Assembly: GCA_963677755.1 (NCBI GenBank)
Contig: OY782506.1
Coordinates: 744,001-808,000, forward strand
Length of the DNA: 64,000 nt
Direction: 5' to 3'
Origin: JAIOSF01 sp963677755
GTDB taxonomy: Bacteria; Campylobacterota; Campylobacteria; Campylobacterales; Arcobacteraceae
The notes under the pieces were generated by a model. It did no database searches. It had not been told where the DNA came from and was given only the letters and a program-made list of their open reading frames with translations. The first letter of the stretch is position 1. Each line of letters starts with the position of its first letter. Shown here in pieces: positions 24,898 through 32,700 of the stretch. The position numbers and the translations under genes were made by a program.

Positions 24898-26742
24898 TTA
24901 ATATAAACTATCCATATCAATAGATGCATTTGCACTTTTTATACCATGCAGTAGGGAAATTAGTTTTGATGGATTTGATGAACGAAGTAGTAGTTCATAT
25001 CGGTATTTGTTTGCCACTTTAAAAATATTACTCTCCCCAAAACCTATAAGTTCAACATCTTTTTGATTTGAAAATATTTGCACATATTTGTCTAAATCTT
25101 GTTTTGCTATTTGATGATTTGTATGGCTAAAAGTTATACGAGCTAGTTTTAAATAAGGAGGATATAAATCAACTCTTTGTTTTAGTTCATCTTTTAAAAA
25201 ATCTTCATAATCACTTATTTGTAAATAGTTATTAAAAAAGTCCTCATTTTTAGTTTGAATTAATACTTCCCCAAAACCTTTTCTCCCACTTCTTCCTGCT
25301 ATTTGTATCAAAAGTGACAGAGCTTTTTCTCTCACTTTATAACTTGTCATATTTAACATAGCATCAATACCAAGTACAACTGCTAATTTTACATTGTGAT
25401 AATCATGCCCTTTAGAAAGCATTTGCGTACCTACTAAAATATCTATTTTATTATCGTTAAAATCTTTTATAACTCTTTTGAGTTCTTTGTTTGTTTTGAC
25501 ACTATCTCTATCAAACTTTTGGATAGTTTTATCTTTAAAAGTTTTTTGTAACTCTTCTACAACTTGTGCTGTTCCAAGACGAAAACTCTCAATGGAACCT
25601 GTTTTACAATGTGGGCAAAACTTATCTATAGGTTGGGTATAGTTACAATAGTGACACTGTAAAGCGTTGTTATTTTTGTGAAGACTTAAGCTTACAGAAC
25701 AAAATGGACACTCGATAGACTTTCCACAATCTTTACATATCTGATATTTAAAGTTTGCACGAGTAGGAAGGAATACTATTACTTGATTTTGATTCTCGAT
25801 AGTTTGTTCAATTTTATCTATAATAGTTTGGCTAAGTTCTAAATTTGAGTTGATAAATGAGATTTGTTTCTCTGATTCAAAAAAAGTTTTTTTCAATCGA
25901 AAGTAAGGAATTTTGTGAAAGCTTGTTAAACTTGGTGTTGCACTTCCAAGTATCACTTGTATATGAAACTTTTTCCCCATATAGATTGATAAATCTTTGA
26001 TATTTACCCGTGGCTTTTGATCTGATTTATAAGAATCATCATGTTCCTCATCAGCGATAATAAGTCCTAAATCTTTATAGGGTAAAAAGAGTGCAGACCT
26101 TGCACCTGCTATGATTTTAACTTTTCCAGAGAGTAAATTTTCAATAATAGTTTCTTTTGTTTTTTTCTGTATTTTAGAGTGCCAAATAGCAATATTTTCT
26201 TTAAATACTTTTTTTAGTCTCACTTCCATTTGTGGACTTAAAGAGATCTCTGGGAGTAAAAGTAGAGCTTGTTTATTTTGAGATAATATATTTTCAATAG
26301 CTTTAATATAAATCTCTGTTTTCCCACTTCCTGTATTTGCAAAAAGTAAGCTAGTAGAATTTTTCTGTACAAAATCATACGCATCTTTTTGTTCGTTTGA
26401 AAGTTCAATATCACATTCTATTTCTATAGTTTCTTTAGATTCTTCAACTTTATAAAAAGGGGTATAAACACTTAAAGCTTCCCCAAAACTACATACATAA
26501 TATTTTGAAACAAACAAAGCTGTTTGTAACATCATCTCATCATAATAAAACTCTTGTATTGTTGTAATATTCACACATTTAAAAGATGGTTGTTCTACTT
26601 CTTTTATCACTACACCGTTTGAGAGTTTAGCTCTATTTCTAAGTTTTACTTCTACAAGCGTTCCTTTTTTTATCTCGTTTTCAGATTGAAAAGTAAGTGG
26701 TTCAAGGGGAGATTTTAAAAGAGCTATCTCATAATAGTGCAT
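24898..26742 (-). CDS. priA: Primosomal protein N' (replication restart helicase PriA)
   Basis: A 614-residue superfamily 2 helicase that reloads the replisome at stalled forks. Seen are Walker A LLFANTGSGKTEIYIK, DEAH-like box IADEEHDDSYK, motif III GSATPS, eight zinc-binding cysteines between CKDCGKSIECPFC and CPHCKTGS, and motif VI QIAGRSGRKG. I start at ATG 26742, which shares a base with the stop of the pseudopilin-like gene (TAATG); the reading from 26763 has no support. Confidence 0.93.
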   Translation of the reverse strand: MHYYEIALLKSPLEPLTFQSENEIKKGTLVEVKLRNRAKLSNGVVIKEVEQPSFKCVNITTIQEFYYDEMMLQTALFVSKYYVCSFGEALSVYTPFYKVEESKETIEIECDIELSNEQKDAYDFVQKNSTSLLFANTGSGKTEIYIKAIENILSQNKQALLLLPEISLSPQMEVRLKKVFKENIAIWHSKIQKKTKETIIENLLSGKVKIIAGARSALFLPYKDLGLIIADEEHDDSYKSDQKPRVNIKDLSIYMGKKFHIQVILGSATPSLTSFHKIPYFRLKKTFFESEKQISFINSNLELSQTIIDKIEQTIENQNQVIVFLPTRANFKYQICKDCGKSIECPFCSVSLSLHKNNNALQCHYCNYTQPIDKFCPHCKTGSIESFRLGTAQVVEELQKTFKDKTIQKFDRDSVKTNKELKRVIKDFNDNKIDILVGTQMLSKGHDYHNVKLAVVLGIDAMLNMTSYKVREKALSLLIQIAGRSGRKGFGEVLIQTKNEDFFNNYLQISDYEDFLKDELKQRVDLYPPYLKLARITFSHTNHQIAKQDLDKYVQIFSNQKDVELIGFGESNIFKVANKYRYELLLRSSNPSKLISLLHGIKSANASIDMDSLY

Positions 26743-27176
26743 TATTGAGTAAGCTCCTGACAAAAAAGGTTATCCTCATCACAATCAAAACTATAATCAT
26801 CATTGTCATAAACAAACTCAACACTATCTCCATTTTCTATATACACTCTATAACTTGTATTGGATATTTTACACCAAGAACCAATTTTTGGTTTTTCTGA
26901 TGAATAAATTGGATTTTGTAAAATTTTACTAAAAAGATATGTATCATTCTCCTCTAATGACTCTAAAGTAGTAGTTGAACCTTGTAATATCATCTTATTT
27001 TTATAGTTATTTAAACCTTCTCTTATAAGTAAAATATCACTTTTTATTTTACTTGTATTTGCATTGTTAAGGGTATTCCCAAGTTTAGGTATTGCTACGA
27101 TTAGAACTATAGAGATAATAGCTATAACAAAGATTATCTCTATAAGTGAAAAAGCTCTTCTAAGCATAGTTTTCAT
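26742..27176 (-). CDS. Type II secretion/type IV pilin-like pseudopilin
   Basis: A 144-residue protein with a class III prepilin signal: a short basic leader (MKTMLRRA) then FSLIEIIFVIAIISIVLIVAIPKL, where cleavage is expected between Ala and Phe and Glu sits at mature position 5. The rest is hydrophilic with a Cys pair region (WCKIS, FDCDEDNLFC). It is squeezed between ciaB and priA with overlaps on both sides (ATGA, TAATG). No other pilus gene is in the window. It could contribute to a transformation pilus or type II system. Confidence 0.8.
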   Translation of the reverse strand: MKTMLRRAFSLIEIIFVIAIISIVLIVAIPKLGNTLNNANTSKIKSDILLIREGLNNYKNKMILQGSTTTLESLEENDTYLFSKILQNPIYSSEKPKIGSWCKISNTSYRVYIENGDSVEFVYDNDDYSFDCDEDNLFCQELTQ

Positions 27177-29056
27177 AGAGTATAATTCTCTTTTTTATCA
27201 ACAGTTTCAAGCTCTTGTCCTATCTCTTTATATCTATTAAAATAGTATTGAACGAAGTTATTAATAGTAGGATTTATAGGGGCAAAATATTTTTCATCTT
27301 TTTTAGCATAATTATTTAAAAAGAGTGTTGCATCTTTTTTGGCAAGATAATGAAGAGCTAACTTTTTATAAGTATCTATATACCACTGTTTTAAGATAGT
27401 GATATTCTCTTTTGCTAAATTTATAGTAAGCTTTGATTCTTCAATATCCCAATTTAAAACTTTTGTTTCAAAAAGTCCAGTAAGATGAATAAGACCTTCA
27501 CAATAATATGGTTGCACTTCATCTACTTCCATCCAACCTATAAGTCCTACTGCTCTTTTAATAGTATCACTTATGACAAACTCTTCTAGCTCTTTTTCAT
27601 CAGTTTGTTTATCCATAAAAAAACTTACCAATCCACCTGTTGTAGCTTTAAACTCTTCTATGTTTTTAAAGTTTCCTGATCTGTTCATCACTGATTCAGT
27701 TTCATCATCACACCATAAAATATGTCCAAATTCATGACCAATAGTTGTAATATCATACACACGGTGCCATTTAGTATCTTCTTGAAATAAAAATGTTCGT
27801 TCATGAGTAAGAAACTCTTGTCCAAAAATTTCAGTAGAAAGTTTTAGGAATGGTTTTGCTCTTTGTCCTTGAAGTATCTCATCACTAAAAGCAAATATCT
27901 TTTTCCCCTCTTTTGCAGATACTATCTCATCATTTGGTACAACTTGTGCTGAAAAAAGTCCATTGAACTCTGCACCAAAAAATAGGGCAGGTCGTCCTAA
28001 ATAAAGTTGTACTTTATCTAAGCTTTTTAAAGAGAATTCATAAATATTTTTTTCAATATCATTTTGTTGAATTTTTTCAAAAAGTTCACCAAACATTGTT
28101 TTGATTTTTTCTACTCTTTGATTGTTATTAGAAATTGTTGGATTTACAAGTCGTATATCCCACTCTAAAGCTACCGCTTTTCTAAAATGATCTTCATAAT
28201 ATTCTAATGGGTGACCAATTTGAATAGGTGTTTTTATCTTCATCCAAGCAGTGTCTACATCAGCCCATTTTGAAACTAACATCTCAGTTCTTTTCTCACT
28301 AAAAGCCGTGATAATTGCTTGAAGATATTGGATATATTCCCACTTTTGGTTATATACTTCATCTTCTAGTTCTATTAAACTATCAACAAACTCTTCAAGT
28401 GCATCAATTACAGCAGATACCTCTTGTTTAAAAGCAGTTCTATATGCAACACTTTTATAAGTATCACTTTCTTTTACAAGCATAGAGTAACTTCTATCAG
28501 CAACTAAACCCTCATGTCCAATATCAAAAAGGTTATTTTCTTCTAAAAAGTTCATAACTTTTTCATCGTTATTATCAAACTTTTTGAGTAACTCTTTATT
28601 GACACCATTTATGATAAGCTGTGTCCATGATGATTGCCAAACTGACATAGCAATACCTACACCATACACACCTTTAAAAACTTCTCTATAAAAAGGTGTT
28701 AGAAGATTTTCTTGCGAAATAAAATCAAGTCGTTTGTGTTGTATATCCAACCAAAACTCTTTTACAAATTGATATGCTTGTTCTTGTAAGTCTATAATTT
28801 GGTTTTCATCATAATCTTCTTTTTTTAAGACTTGTACGAAACTATCATCTCTTAAGTTTACAAGTCGTGTTAAAAGTGCTAGCTTTAAATCATCACTAAG
28901 TGTAAGCCCTAGTGTTGTGGCAAATTTTTGAATTATCTCTAATTTGTCATTGTCGTTATTTTCTAAATATTCATAAAGTTTATTTATTTCATCTTTTTGG
29001 GAACTAATAAAATCATATAGTTTTTGTACATCTTCTAAAAATTTAATTTGTGACAT
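27173..29056 (-). CDS. ciaB: CiaB-family protein with HExxH metallopeptidase motif
   Basis: A 627-residue soluble protein that I recognise as the CiaB family (Campylobacter invasion antigen B, used as a virulence marker in Arcobacter). No signal peptide is present. Near residue 441 it has TTIGHEFGHILW, an HExxH zinc-peptidase motif, and further downstream FKATTGGLVSFF and YYCEGLIHLTGLF, in which a downstream Glu could be a third zinc ligand. The gene is first in a run with the pseudopilin-like gene and priA. The invasion role is known only for Campylobacter; protease activity is inferred from the motif. Confidence 0.82.
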   Translation of the reverse strand: MSQIKFLEDVQKLYDFISSQKDEINKLYEYLENNDNDKLEIIQKFATTLGLTLSDDLKLALLTRLVNLRDDSFVQVLKKEDYDENQIIDLQEQAYQFVKEFWLDIQHKRLDFISQENLLTPFYREVFKGVYGVGIAMSVWQSSWTQLIINGVNKELLKKFDNNDEKVMNFLEENNLFDIGHEGLVADRSYSMLVKESDTYKSVAYRTAFKQEVSAVIDALEEFVDSLIELEDEVYNQKWEYIQYLQAIITAFSEKRTEMLVSKWADVDTAWMKIKTPIQIGHPLEYYEDHFRKAVALEWDIRLVNPTISNNNQRVEKIKTMFGELFEKIQQNDIEKNIYEFSLKSLDKVQLYLGRPALFFGAEFNGLFSAQVVPNDEIVSAKEGKKIFAFSDEILQGQRAKPFLKLSTEIFGQEFLTHERTFLFQEDTKWHRVYDITTIGHEFGHILWCDDETESVMNRSGNFKNIEEFKATTGGLVSFFMDKQTDEKELEEFVISDTIKRAVGLIGWMEVDEVQPYYCEGLIHLTGLFETKVLNWDIEESKLTINLAKENITILKQWYIDTYKKLALHYLAKKDATLFLNNYAKKDEKYFAPINPTINNFVQYYFNRYKEIGQELETVDKKENYTL

Positions 29057-29169
29057 TCTTAAATACCTTTTGGTTTGAATTTAGTTTATCATACCAAAGT
29101 TTCTATGAAAAATATATAATTTAAGCTTTATTTTATCATATATTAGAGATAATTCCGTCTCAAAAATAT

Positions 29170-29245
29170 GGAGTCATAGCAAAACGGCTAATGTACAGGA
29201 TTGCAAATCCTTGAGGTCTCGGTTCGAATCCGAGTGACTCCTCCA
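29170..29245 (+). tRNA. tRNA-Cys (GCA)
   Basis: A 76-base cloverleaf with acceptor GGAGTCA / TGACTCC, anticodon loop TTGCAAA (anticodon GCA), T-arm GGTTCGAATCC and encoded CCA. It matches bacterial tRNA-Cys in length and sequence, including the E. coli-like D region. Confidence 0.95.
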
Positions 29246-29504
29246 AATAATTTAATCACTAAACACCATAAACACTAGCTTTGAAGAGATTTTAAGAAAA
29301 TTTAAAAATTTATTTTTAATACATTTTTAATACAACTTTCTTTAAATGTAGTTTTTTAATATAAATTTTATAATAAATCTTTAGGTACTTTTTTACAGTA
29401 TTTTAAGCGAATTTGCTTGAAATTAAGTTATCTCACGGTGCGAATGGTCAACAAAAAAGCCCCGAACAATCCGTTCGAGGCTTCAAAAAATTTAAACAAA
29501 AAAC
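29246..29504. other. AT-rich spacer after tRNA-Cys with an 11-base tandem repeat
   Basis: No gene is visible. TTTTTAATACA is repeated head-to-tail at 29313-29334. Such repeats beside a tRNA 3' end can be integrase arm-binding sites left by an element, but no copy of the tRNA 3' end was seen at the far side of the pocket. The terminator of the minus-strand gene lies at the right end. Confidence 0.35.
29457..29483 (-). terminator. Rho-independent terminator of the 152-aa gene
   Basis: On the minus strand a GC-rich stem (GCCTCGAA/TTCGGGGC, one G-T pair) with a short loop is followed by six T residues. It lies 21 bases after the stop of the minus-strand hypothetical gene. Confidence 0.8.
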
Positions 29505-29963
29505 CTAAAGAGATAAACCTCTATCAGCTTTCTCTTCTTGTTTATCCTCTAAAGCATTTTCAGCTAGATTAGCTTCAATGGTTTCTATGTTTTTTTGGTG
29601 TTGTTCTTTTGTAATTGTTATTCCAAAAAGCGACATTAATATCTCTAAAATTAAACTACTATTATTATGATTATTATTACTATCAATACATAATAGATAA
29701 ATTATTGTATTCTCTGTTTCGTTTTCATCTTCTTCATCTTCAATTTCTACTATCTCTTTTTTTGAATTTACTATAATTTTGAGTTCTAGTTGAAGACTGT
29801 TGTCTTCTGGACATGAGGTTTTTGTACCATTGTTTATTATTAGATCTGAAATTTTTTCTTTTTGTACTTTTATTTCTTTTTCTTTTGAGAATTTATAACA
29901 ATTGTTTTCGTATTTAACAACTATCGTTTTTTCATCTTCTTTCATTATTTCTATTTTTTCCAT
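29505..29963 (-). CDS. Hypothetical acidic protein
   Basis: I do not recognise this 152-residue protein. It is charged, beta-rich in the first 75 residues (KTIVVKYENNCYKFSKEK, LELKIIVNSKKEIVEI), has an acidic run EDEEDENETEN, an Asn/His-rich patch near DSNNNHNNS, a short hydrophobic helix (LILEILMSLFGI) and a charged tail. A good AAGGAAACAAA ribosome site and a terminator support real coding. It lies in the accessory pocket between tRNA-Cys and ycaO. Confidence 0.55.
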   Translation of the reverse strand: MEKIEIMKEDEKTIVVKYENNCYKFSKEKEIKVQKEKISDLIINNGTKTSCPEDNSLQLELKIIVNSKKEIVEIEDEEDENETENTIIYLLCIDSNNNHNNSSLILEILMSLFGITITKEQHQKNIETIEANLAENALEDKQEEKADRGLSL

Positions 29964-30096
29964 TTTGTTTCCTTTTTTTCTTTTATGATATATTTTAAGT
30001 ATTAATTTTTACTTAAGTCTAATTTGCCCATTCTCTTTAATAAGTTTTCTAGTAAAAGTTTATTATTATATACAAAATCCAAAAAGGAATCTCACA

Positions 30097-30498
30097 ATGG
30101 CATTGATAAATTGTCCTGAATGTAATAAAGAAGTTAGTGATCAATCTGATAAATGTATTAGCTGTGGTTATCCATTGATAAATAACACTGTAGTAAAAGA
30201 TACTATTATAGATACTGTATCTAAAGAAACACCAACTCAAGAAAACAAAGGTAGTACACTTGCGAAGATATTAGCTCCTCTAATGTTGATTTTTATAGGA
30301 TTAATTTTAACCGCAATAACAGGAAGTGCTTTATTATTGGCTATACCTTCTTGGTTTTTATTGATTATTTTATATGGAGATATTAAAGATAAATTAAATC
30401 ATAAATCAAACAATTTAAGTATTTGGGCTAGACTTTATTTTATAGCTGTTCCAATAATAATGACAATACCTTTTATTCAAACAATAACAAAAGGTTAG
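30097..30498 (+). CDS. Zinc-ribbon membrane protein
   Basis: A 133-residue protein. Residues 6-26 form a zinc ribbon (CPECNKEVSDQSDKCISCGYP, two CxxC pairs). Three hydrophobic segments follow at about 52-70, 71-84 and 109-128, so the ribbon faces the cytoplasm next to a small membrane domain. AAAAGGAATC precedes the ATG. Such proteins are common in accessory regions, and no role is known. It is divergent from the 152-residue gene. Confidence 0.7.
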   Translation: MALINCPECNKEVSDQSDKCISCGYPLINNTVVKDTIIDTVSKETPTQENKGSTLAKILAPLMLIFIGLILTAITGSALLLAIPSWFLLIILYGDIKDKLNHKSNNLSIWARLYFIAVPIIMTIPFIQTITKG

Positions 30499-30526
30499 TC
30501 AGTTTTTGTTGTATTTGAAGCTTAAT

Positions 30527-30640
30527 CCTGATATCCACTAAATAGCTAAAGCTATATCGTTTCTATCAGGGCTATCCTGCGGAGCTTGCCACTTCGTGGG
30601 TTCGCCTATAGCGAATGAGAGAGGATTCGCACTTGCGAAT
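30527..30640. repeat. Cluster of hairpins downstream of the zinc-ribbon gene
   Basis: Four inverted repeats lie within 114 bases: an outer CCTGATA/TATCAGG stem (30527-30533 with 30564-30570) enclosing ATAGC-TAAA-GCTAT (30542-30555 region), then CCAC-TTC-GTGG (30589-30599), TTCGC-CTATA-GCGAA (30601-30615) and ATTCGC-ACTT-GCGAAT (30625-30640). The stretch is richer in G+C than its surroundings. It could be a mosaic intergenic repeat or part of a structured RNA. Confidence 0.55.
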
Positions 30641-30663
30641 AAATAAACTCTTAGTATATAAGC

Positions 30664-30684
30664 GAGGGAGTGATTAATTCCCTC
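30664..30684. repeat. Hairpin after the small hydrophobic ORF
   Basis: GAGGGA and TCCCTC form a stem with a 9-base loop. For the minus strand it lies 8 bases past the stop of the 20-residue ORF and could end that transcript, though no strong T-run follows. For the plus strand it would be the 5' hairpin of a possible antisense RNA. Confidence 0.5.
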
Positions 30685-30691
30685 CGGTAGT

Positions 30692-30754
30692 TTAGTGAAG
30701 TGGTACTACAAGGATAAATCCAACCACTACTAAGATTAATATTAATCTCAACAA
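30692..30754 (-). CDS. Candidate 20-residue hydrophobic peptide (type I toxin-like)
   Basis: From a TTG at 30754 the minus strand encodes a 20-residue peptide whose residues 2-20 read LRLILILVVVGFILVVPLH, then TAA. An AAAGAGG ribosome site lies five bases before the TTG. Size and composition (basic residue near the N-terminus, one membrane helix) are like those of Ibs- or Fst-type I toxins. The ribosome site and start lie in a 13-base sequence (30750-30762) whose exact complement is found upstream at 30878-30890. The TTG start and missing strong promoter directly upstream make this a hypothesis. Confidence 0.35.
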   Translation of the reverse strand: MLRLILILVVVGFILVVPLH

Positions 30755-30807
30755 GGTAACCTCTTTCGTAAAAGCCCCACCGCTTAACTTGAAAAGTTCC
30801 CACTAAT

Positions 30808-30892
30808 AAAAAAAGGTAAGGATTGCTCCTTACCTTTTAACTTCCCTTTACACGATAAGTAATCAGCTTATCTAAAAAGGTTACCTTGTTTC
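30808..30892 (-). ncRNA. Candidate small RNA with promoter and terminator
   Basis: A consensus-like minus-strand promoter (TTAACA, 17 bases, TGG-TATAAT) would start an RNA near 30892. It contains AACAAGGTAACCT near its 5' end, a GATAAG/CTTATC hairpin (30854-30872), and ends in a 12-bp hairpin with a GCAA loop followed by seven U. The RNA would be about 85 bases. Its 5' part is exactly complementary over 13 bases to the ribosome site of the hydrophobic ORF downstream, as expected of an RNA antitoxin or other translational repressor. Confidence 0.5.
30811..30838. terminator. Bidirectional rho-independent terminator
   Basis: AAAAGGTAAGGA-TTGC-TCCTTACCTTTT forms a 12-bp stem. On the minus strand it continues with a seven-T run (30808-30814) and on the plus strand the run is four T, so the minus direction looks stronger. 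Confidence 0.8.
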
Positions 30893-30898
30893 GTCCGT

Positions 30899-30927
30899 AT
30901 TATACCACATTGTTTTTTTGATGTTAA
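30899..30927 (-). promoter_or_regulatory. Strong sigma70-type promoter of the candidate small RNA
   Basis: Minus strand: TTAACA (30927-30922), a 17-base spacer, then TATAAT (30904-30899) with a TG extension. The nearest annotated minus-strand gene downstream is about 940 bases away, so this promoter has no protein gene directly after it. Confidence 0.65.
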
Positions 30928-31035
30928 TATTCTGTGTTAGCCTATAATGTTTTAATCTTATCTCTTTAATCAAAATATTTACCAATACAAAATAAATTTC
31001 GCTATACTTCCAAAAATCAATACAAAGTATTCATT

Positions 31036-32658
31036 ATGAATTTTTTATCAAAAAACAGCTCTCTTGAAGAGTCTATAACAAAAATGAGAGCAGTATTAGC
31101 AGATATGGGTTCTGAAATTACTTTTTCTGTGGAAAAACACCCTTTAGAAAATTGTTTTTCTGTAAATCTTACTTATGACAATGCCCCTTCCCATATCTTT
31201 TCAAATGGAAAAGGTATAGTTTCACAAGCAAGTACTGCAAGTGCTTTGGGAGAGTATATAGAAAGGTTGCAAACTAACAATTTTTTTACAGAGTTTTATT
31301 TGCCAAATCGTGAATTTTATCCCGATGAGAGGATTTTTTCATTTGATGAAAAGTATTTAGATGAAGATTTAAAGAGTTTTTATGACCCAAATGATGAACT
31401 AACAGGTGAAGATTTTGTTGACTATAATAGCGACTATACGGACAAAATAGTATCTCTACCTTTTAAAAATATATACAATGACACTACAACATATATCCCT
31501 GTAAATATTTTACATAATCTTTATGCAAGTAATGGATTAGCAACTGGAAACACACCTAAAGAAGCACAAGTACAAGCATTGAGCGAAATTTTTGAAAGGT
31601 ATGTAAAAATTGAAATTATTAAAAATGGTTACTCTTTGCCAAAATTTCCAAAACATATAATAGAGTCCTGTGAAAAGCTTAATAATGATATTAATCAATT
31701 ACGAAAAGAAGGATATATAGTAGAGGTACTTGATGCTTCATTAGGTGGAGAGTTTCCTGTAACTGCAATCTCATTAATAAATCCAAATAACTCAACACTT
31801 TTTGTATCTTTTGGTTCTCATCCTATTTTAGAAGTTTCGTTAGAACGAACAATGACAGAACTTATGCAAGGTAGAAATATAGAAGAGTTAGATAGTTTCG
31901 AAGTACCCACTTTTGATATGGGTTTAGTATCAAATAGTTCAAATATAGAATCACACTTTATAGATTCAAATGGGAAAATAGGATTTAGTTTTTTAAATTC
32001 TAAAAAAAGTTTTGAATATGCAAATTGGAAATACAAAGGGGCTGATACACCTGCAGAATATGAGTTTTTACTTGATATTACAAAAAAAATAAAAAAAGAT
32101 ATTTATCTTAGAGAATACAACTATCTTGGGTTTTATTCATGTCAAATGATAGTACCAAGTATCTCTGAAATATATCCAGTTGATGATATGCTTTATAACA
32201 ATACAAACAGAAGAAAACTTGTAAGAGATATGATTTTAAACTTTAAAGAATATGACCCTGAAGATATTTTAGAAGCTATTGAAGATTTAGACAATAACTT
32301 AAATGTAGAAAAACATATAGGGGTTATTTTTAATAATAACTTTACAATAGAAGAGTTAAAAATACAATTGTTTATGATGTTAGGTGAATATCAAGAAGCG
32401 AGTGCTTTACTTGAAACATCGAATCATTCTTTAGGATATGTTTTAGCACAACTTTTCCGTATTTATGAAGAGAAATTAGAATGGACAGAATATGAAGAAG
32501 CACTACATAATATTTTTTCAAAAGAGAAAGTAGATAAAGCCGTAGAAATTTTTAATGCAGATGTAGATTTTATTGATACAACTTTTCATAAAGATTATCA
32601 GGGTATTTTAAATTTGTATGATAAACTTCAACCTAAAAAGCAAAAAAATTATCTATAA
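31036..32658 (+). CDS. ycaO: YcaO-family protein (E. coli YcaO type)
   Basis: A 540-residue protein aligned by eye with E. coli YcaO along most of its length: FSNGKGIVSQASTASALGEYIERL, FYDPNDELTG, YIPVNILHNLYASNGLATGNTPKEAQVQALSEIFERYVK, SLGGEFPVTAIS, LERTMTELMQGR, and ETHFIDS-like ESHFIDSNG. These include the ATP/Mg-binding Glu-rich motifs of YcaO cyclodehydratases. The C-terminal domain is the shorter TPR-like tail of the E. coli type, which is linked to RimO-dependent modification of ribosomal protein S12. No peptide precursor is adjacent. It begins the housekeeping block after the accessory pocket. Confidence 0.9.
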   Translation: MNFLSKNSSLEESITKMRAVLADMGSEITFSVEKHPLENCFSVNLTYDNAPSHIFSNGKGIVSQASTASALGEYIERLQTNNFFTEFYLPNREFYPDERIFSFDEKYLDEDLKSFYDPNDELTGEDFVDYNSDYTDKIVSLPFKNIYNDTTTYIPVNILHNLYASNGLATGNTPKEAQVQALSEIFERYVKIEIIKNGYSLPKFPKHIIESCEKLNNDINQLRKEGYIVEVLDASLGGEFPVTAISLINPNNSTLFVSFGSHPILEVSLERTMTELMQGRNIEELDSFEVPTFDMGLVSNSSNIESHFIDSNGKIGFSFLNSKKSFEYANWKYKGADTPAEYEFLLDITKKIKKDIYLREYNYLGFYSCQMIVPSISEIYPVDDMLYNNTNRRKLVRDMILNFKEYDPEDILEAIEDLDNNLNVEKHIGVIFNNNFTIEELKIQLFMMLGEYQEASALLETSNHSLGYVLAQLFRIYEEKLEWTEYEEALHNIFSKEKVDKAVEIFNADVDFIDTTFHKDYQGILNLYDKLQPKKQKNYL

Positions 32659-32700
32659 AAATTTATTTTGCTGTAATAAACAACTCGATACAATCAAATT

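Larger units (their letters stand above)
30667..30838 (+). ncRNA. Possible antisense RNA over the hydrophobic ORF
   Basis: A weak plus-strand promoter is seen at TTGCGA (30633-30638), 16-18 bases before TATATA/TATAAG (30655-30662). Transcription from about 30667 would run fully antisense to the 20-residue ORF and stop at the hairpin with four T at 30811-30838. The layout would resemble antitoxin RNAs of Sib type. Low confidence: the promoter is weak. Confidence 0.25.

Noticed and set aside
29246..31035. CRISPR array
   Set aside because: Hairpins here differ in sequence, are not evenly spaced and have no repeat-spacer structure; no cas genes are present. No array was seen anywhere in the window.
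30499..31035. Retron, tmRNA, RNase P RNA or SRP RNA
   Set aside because: No reverse transcriptase is nearby and none of the conserved cores of these RNAs was found.
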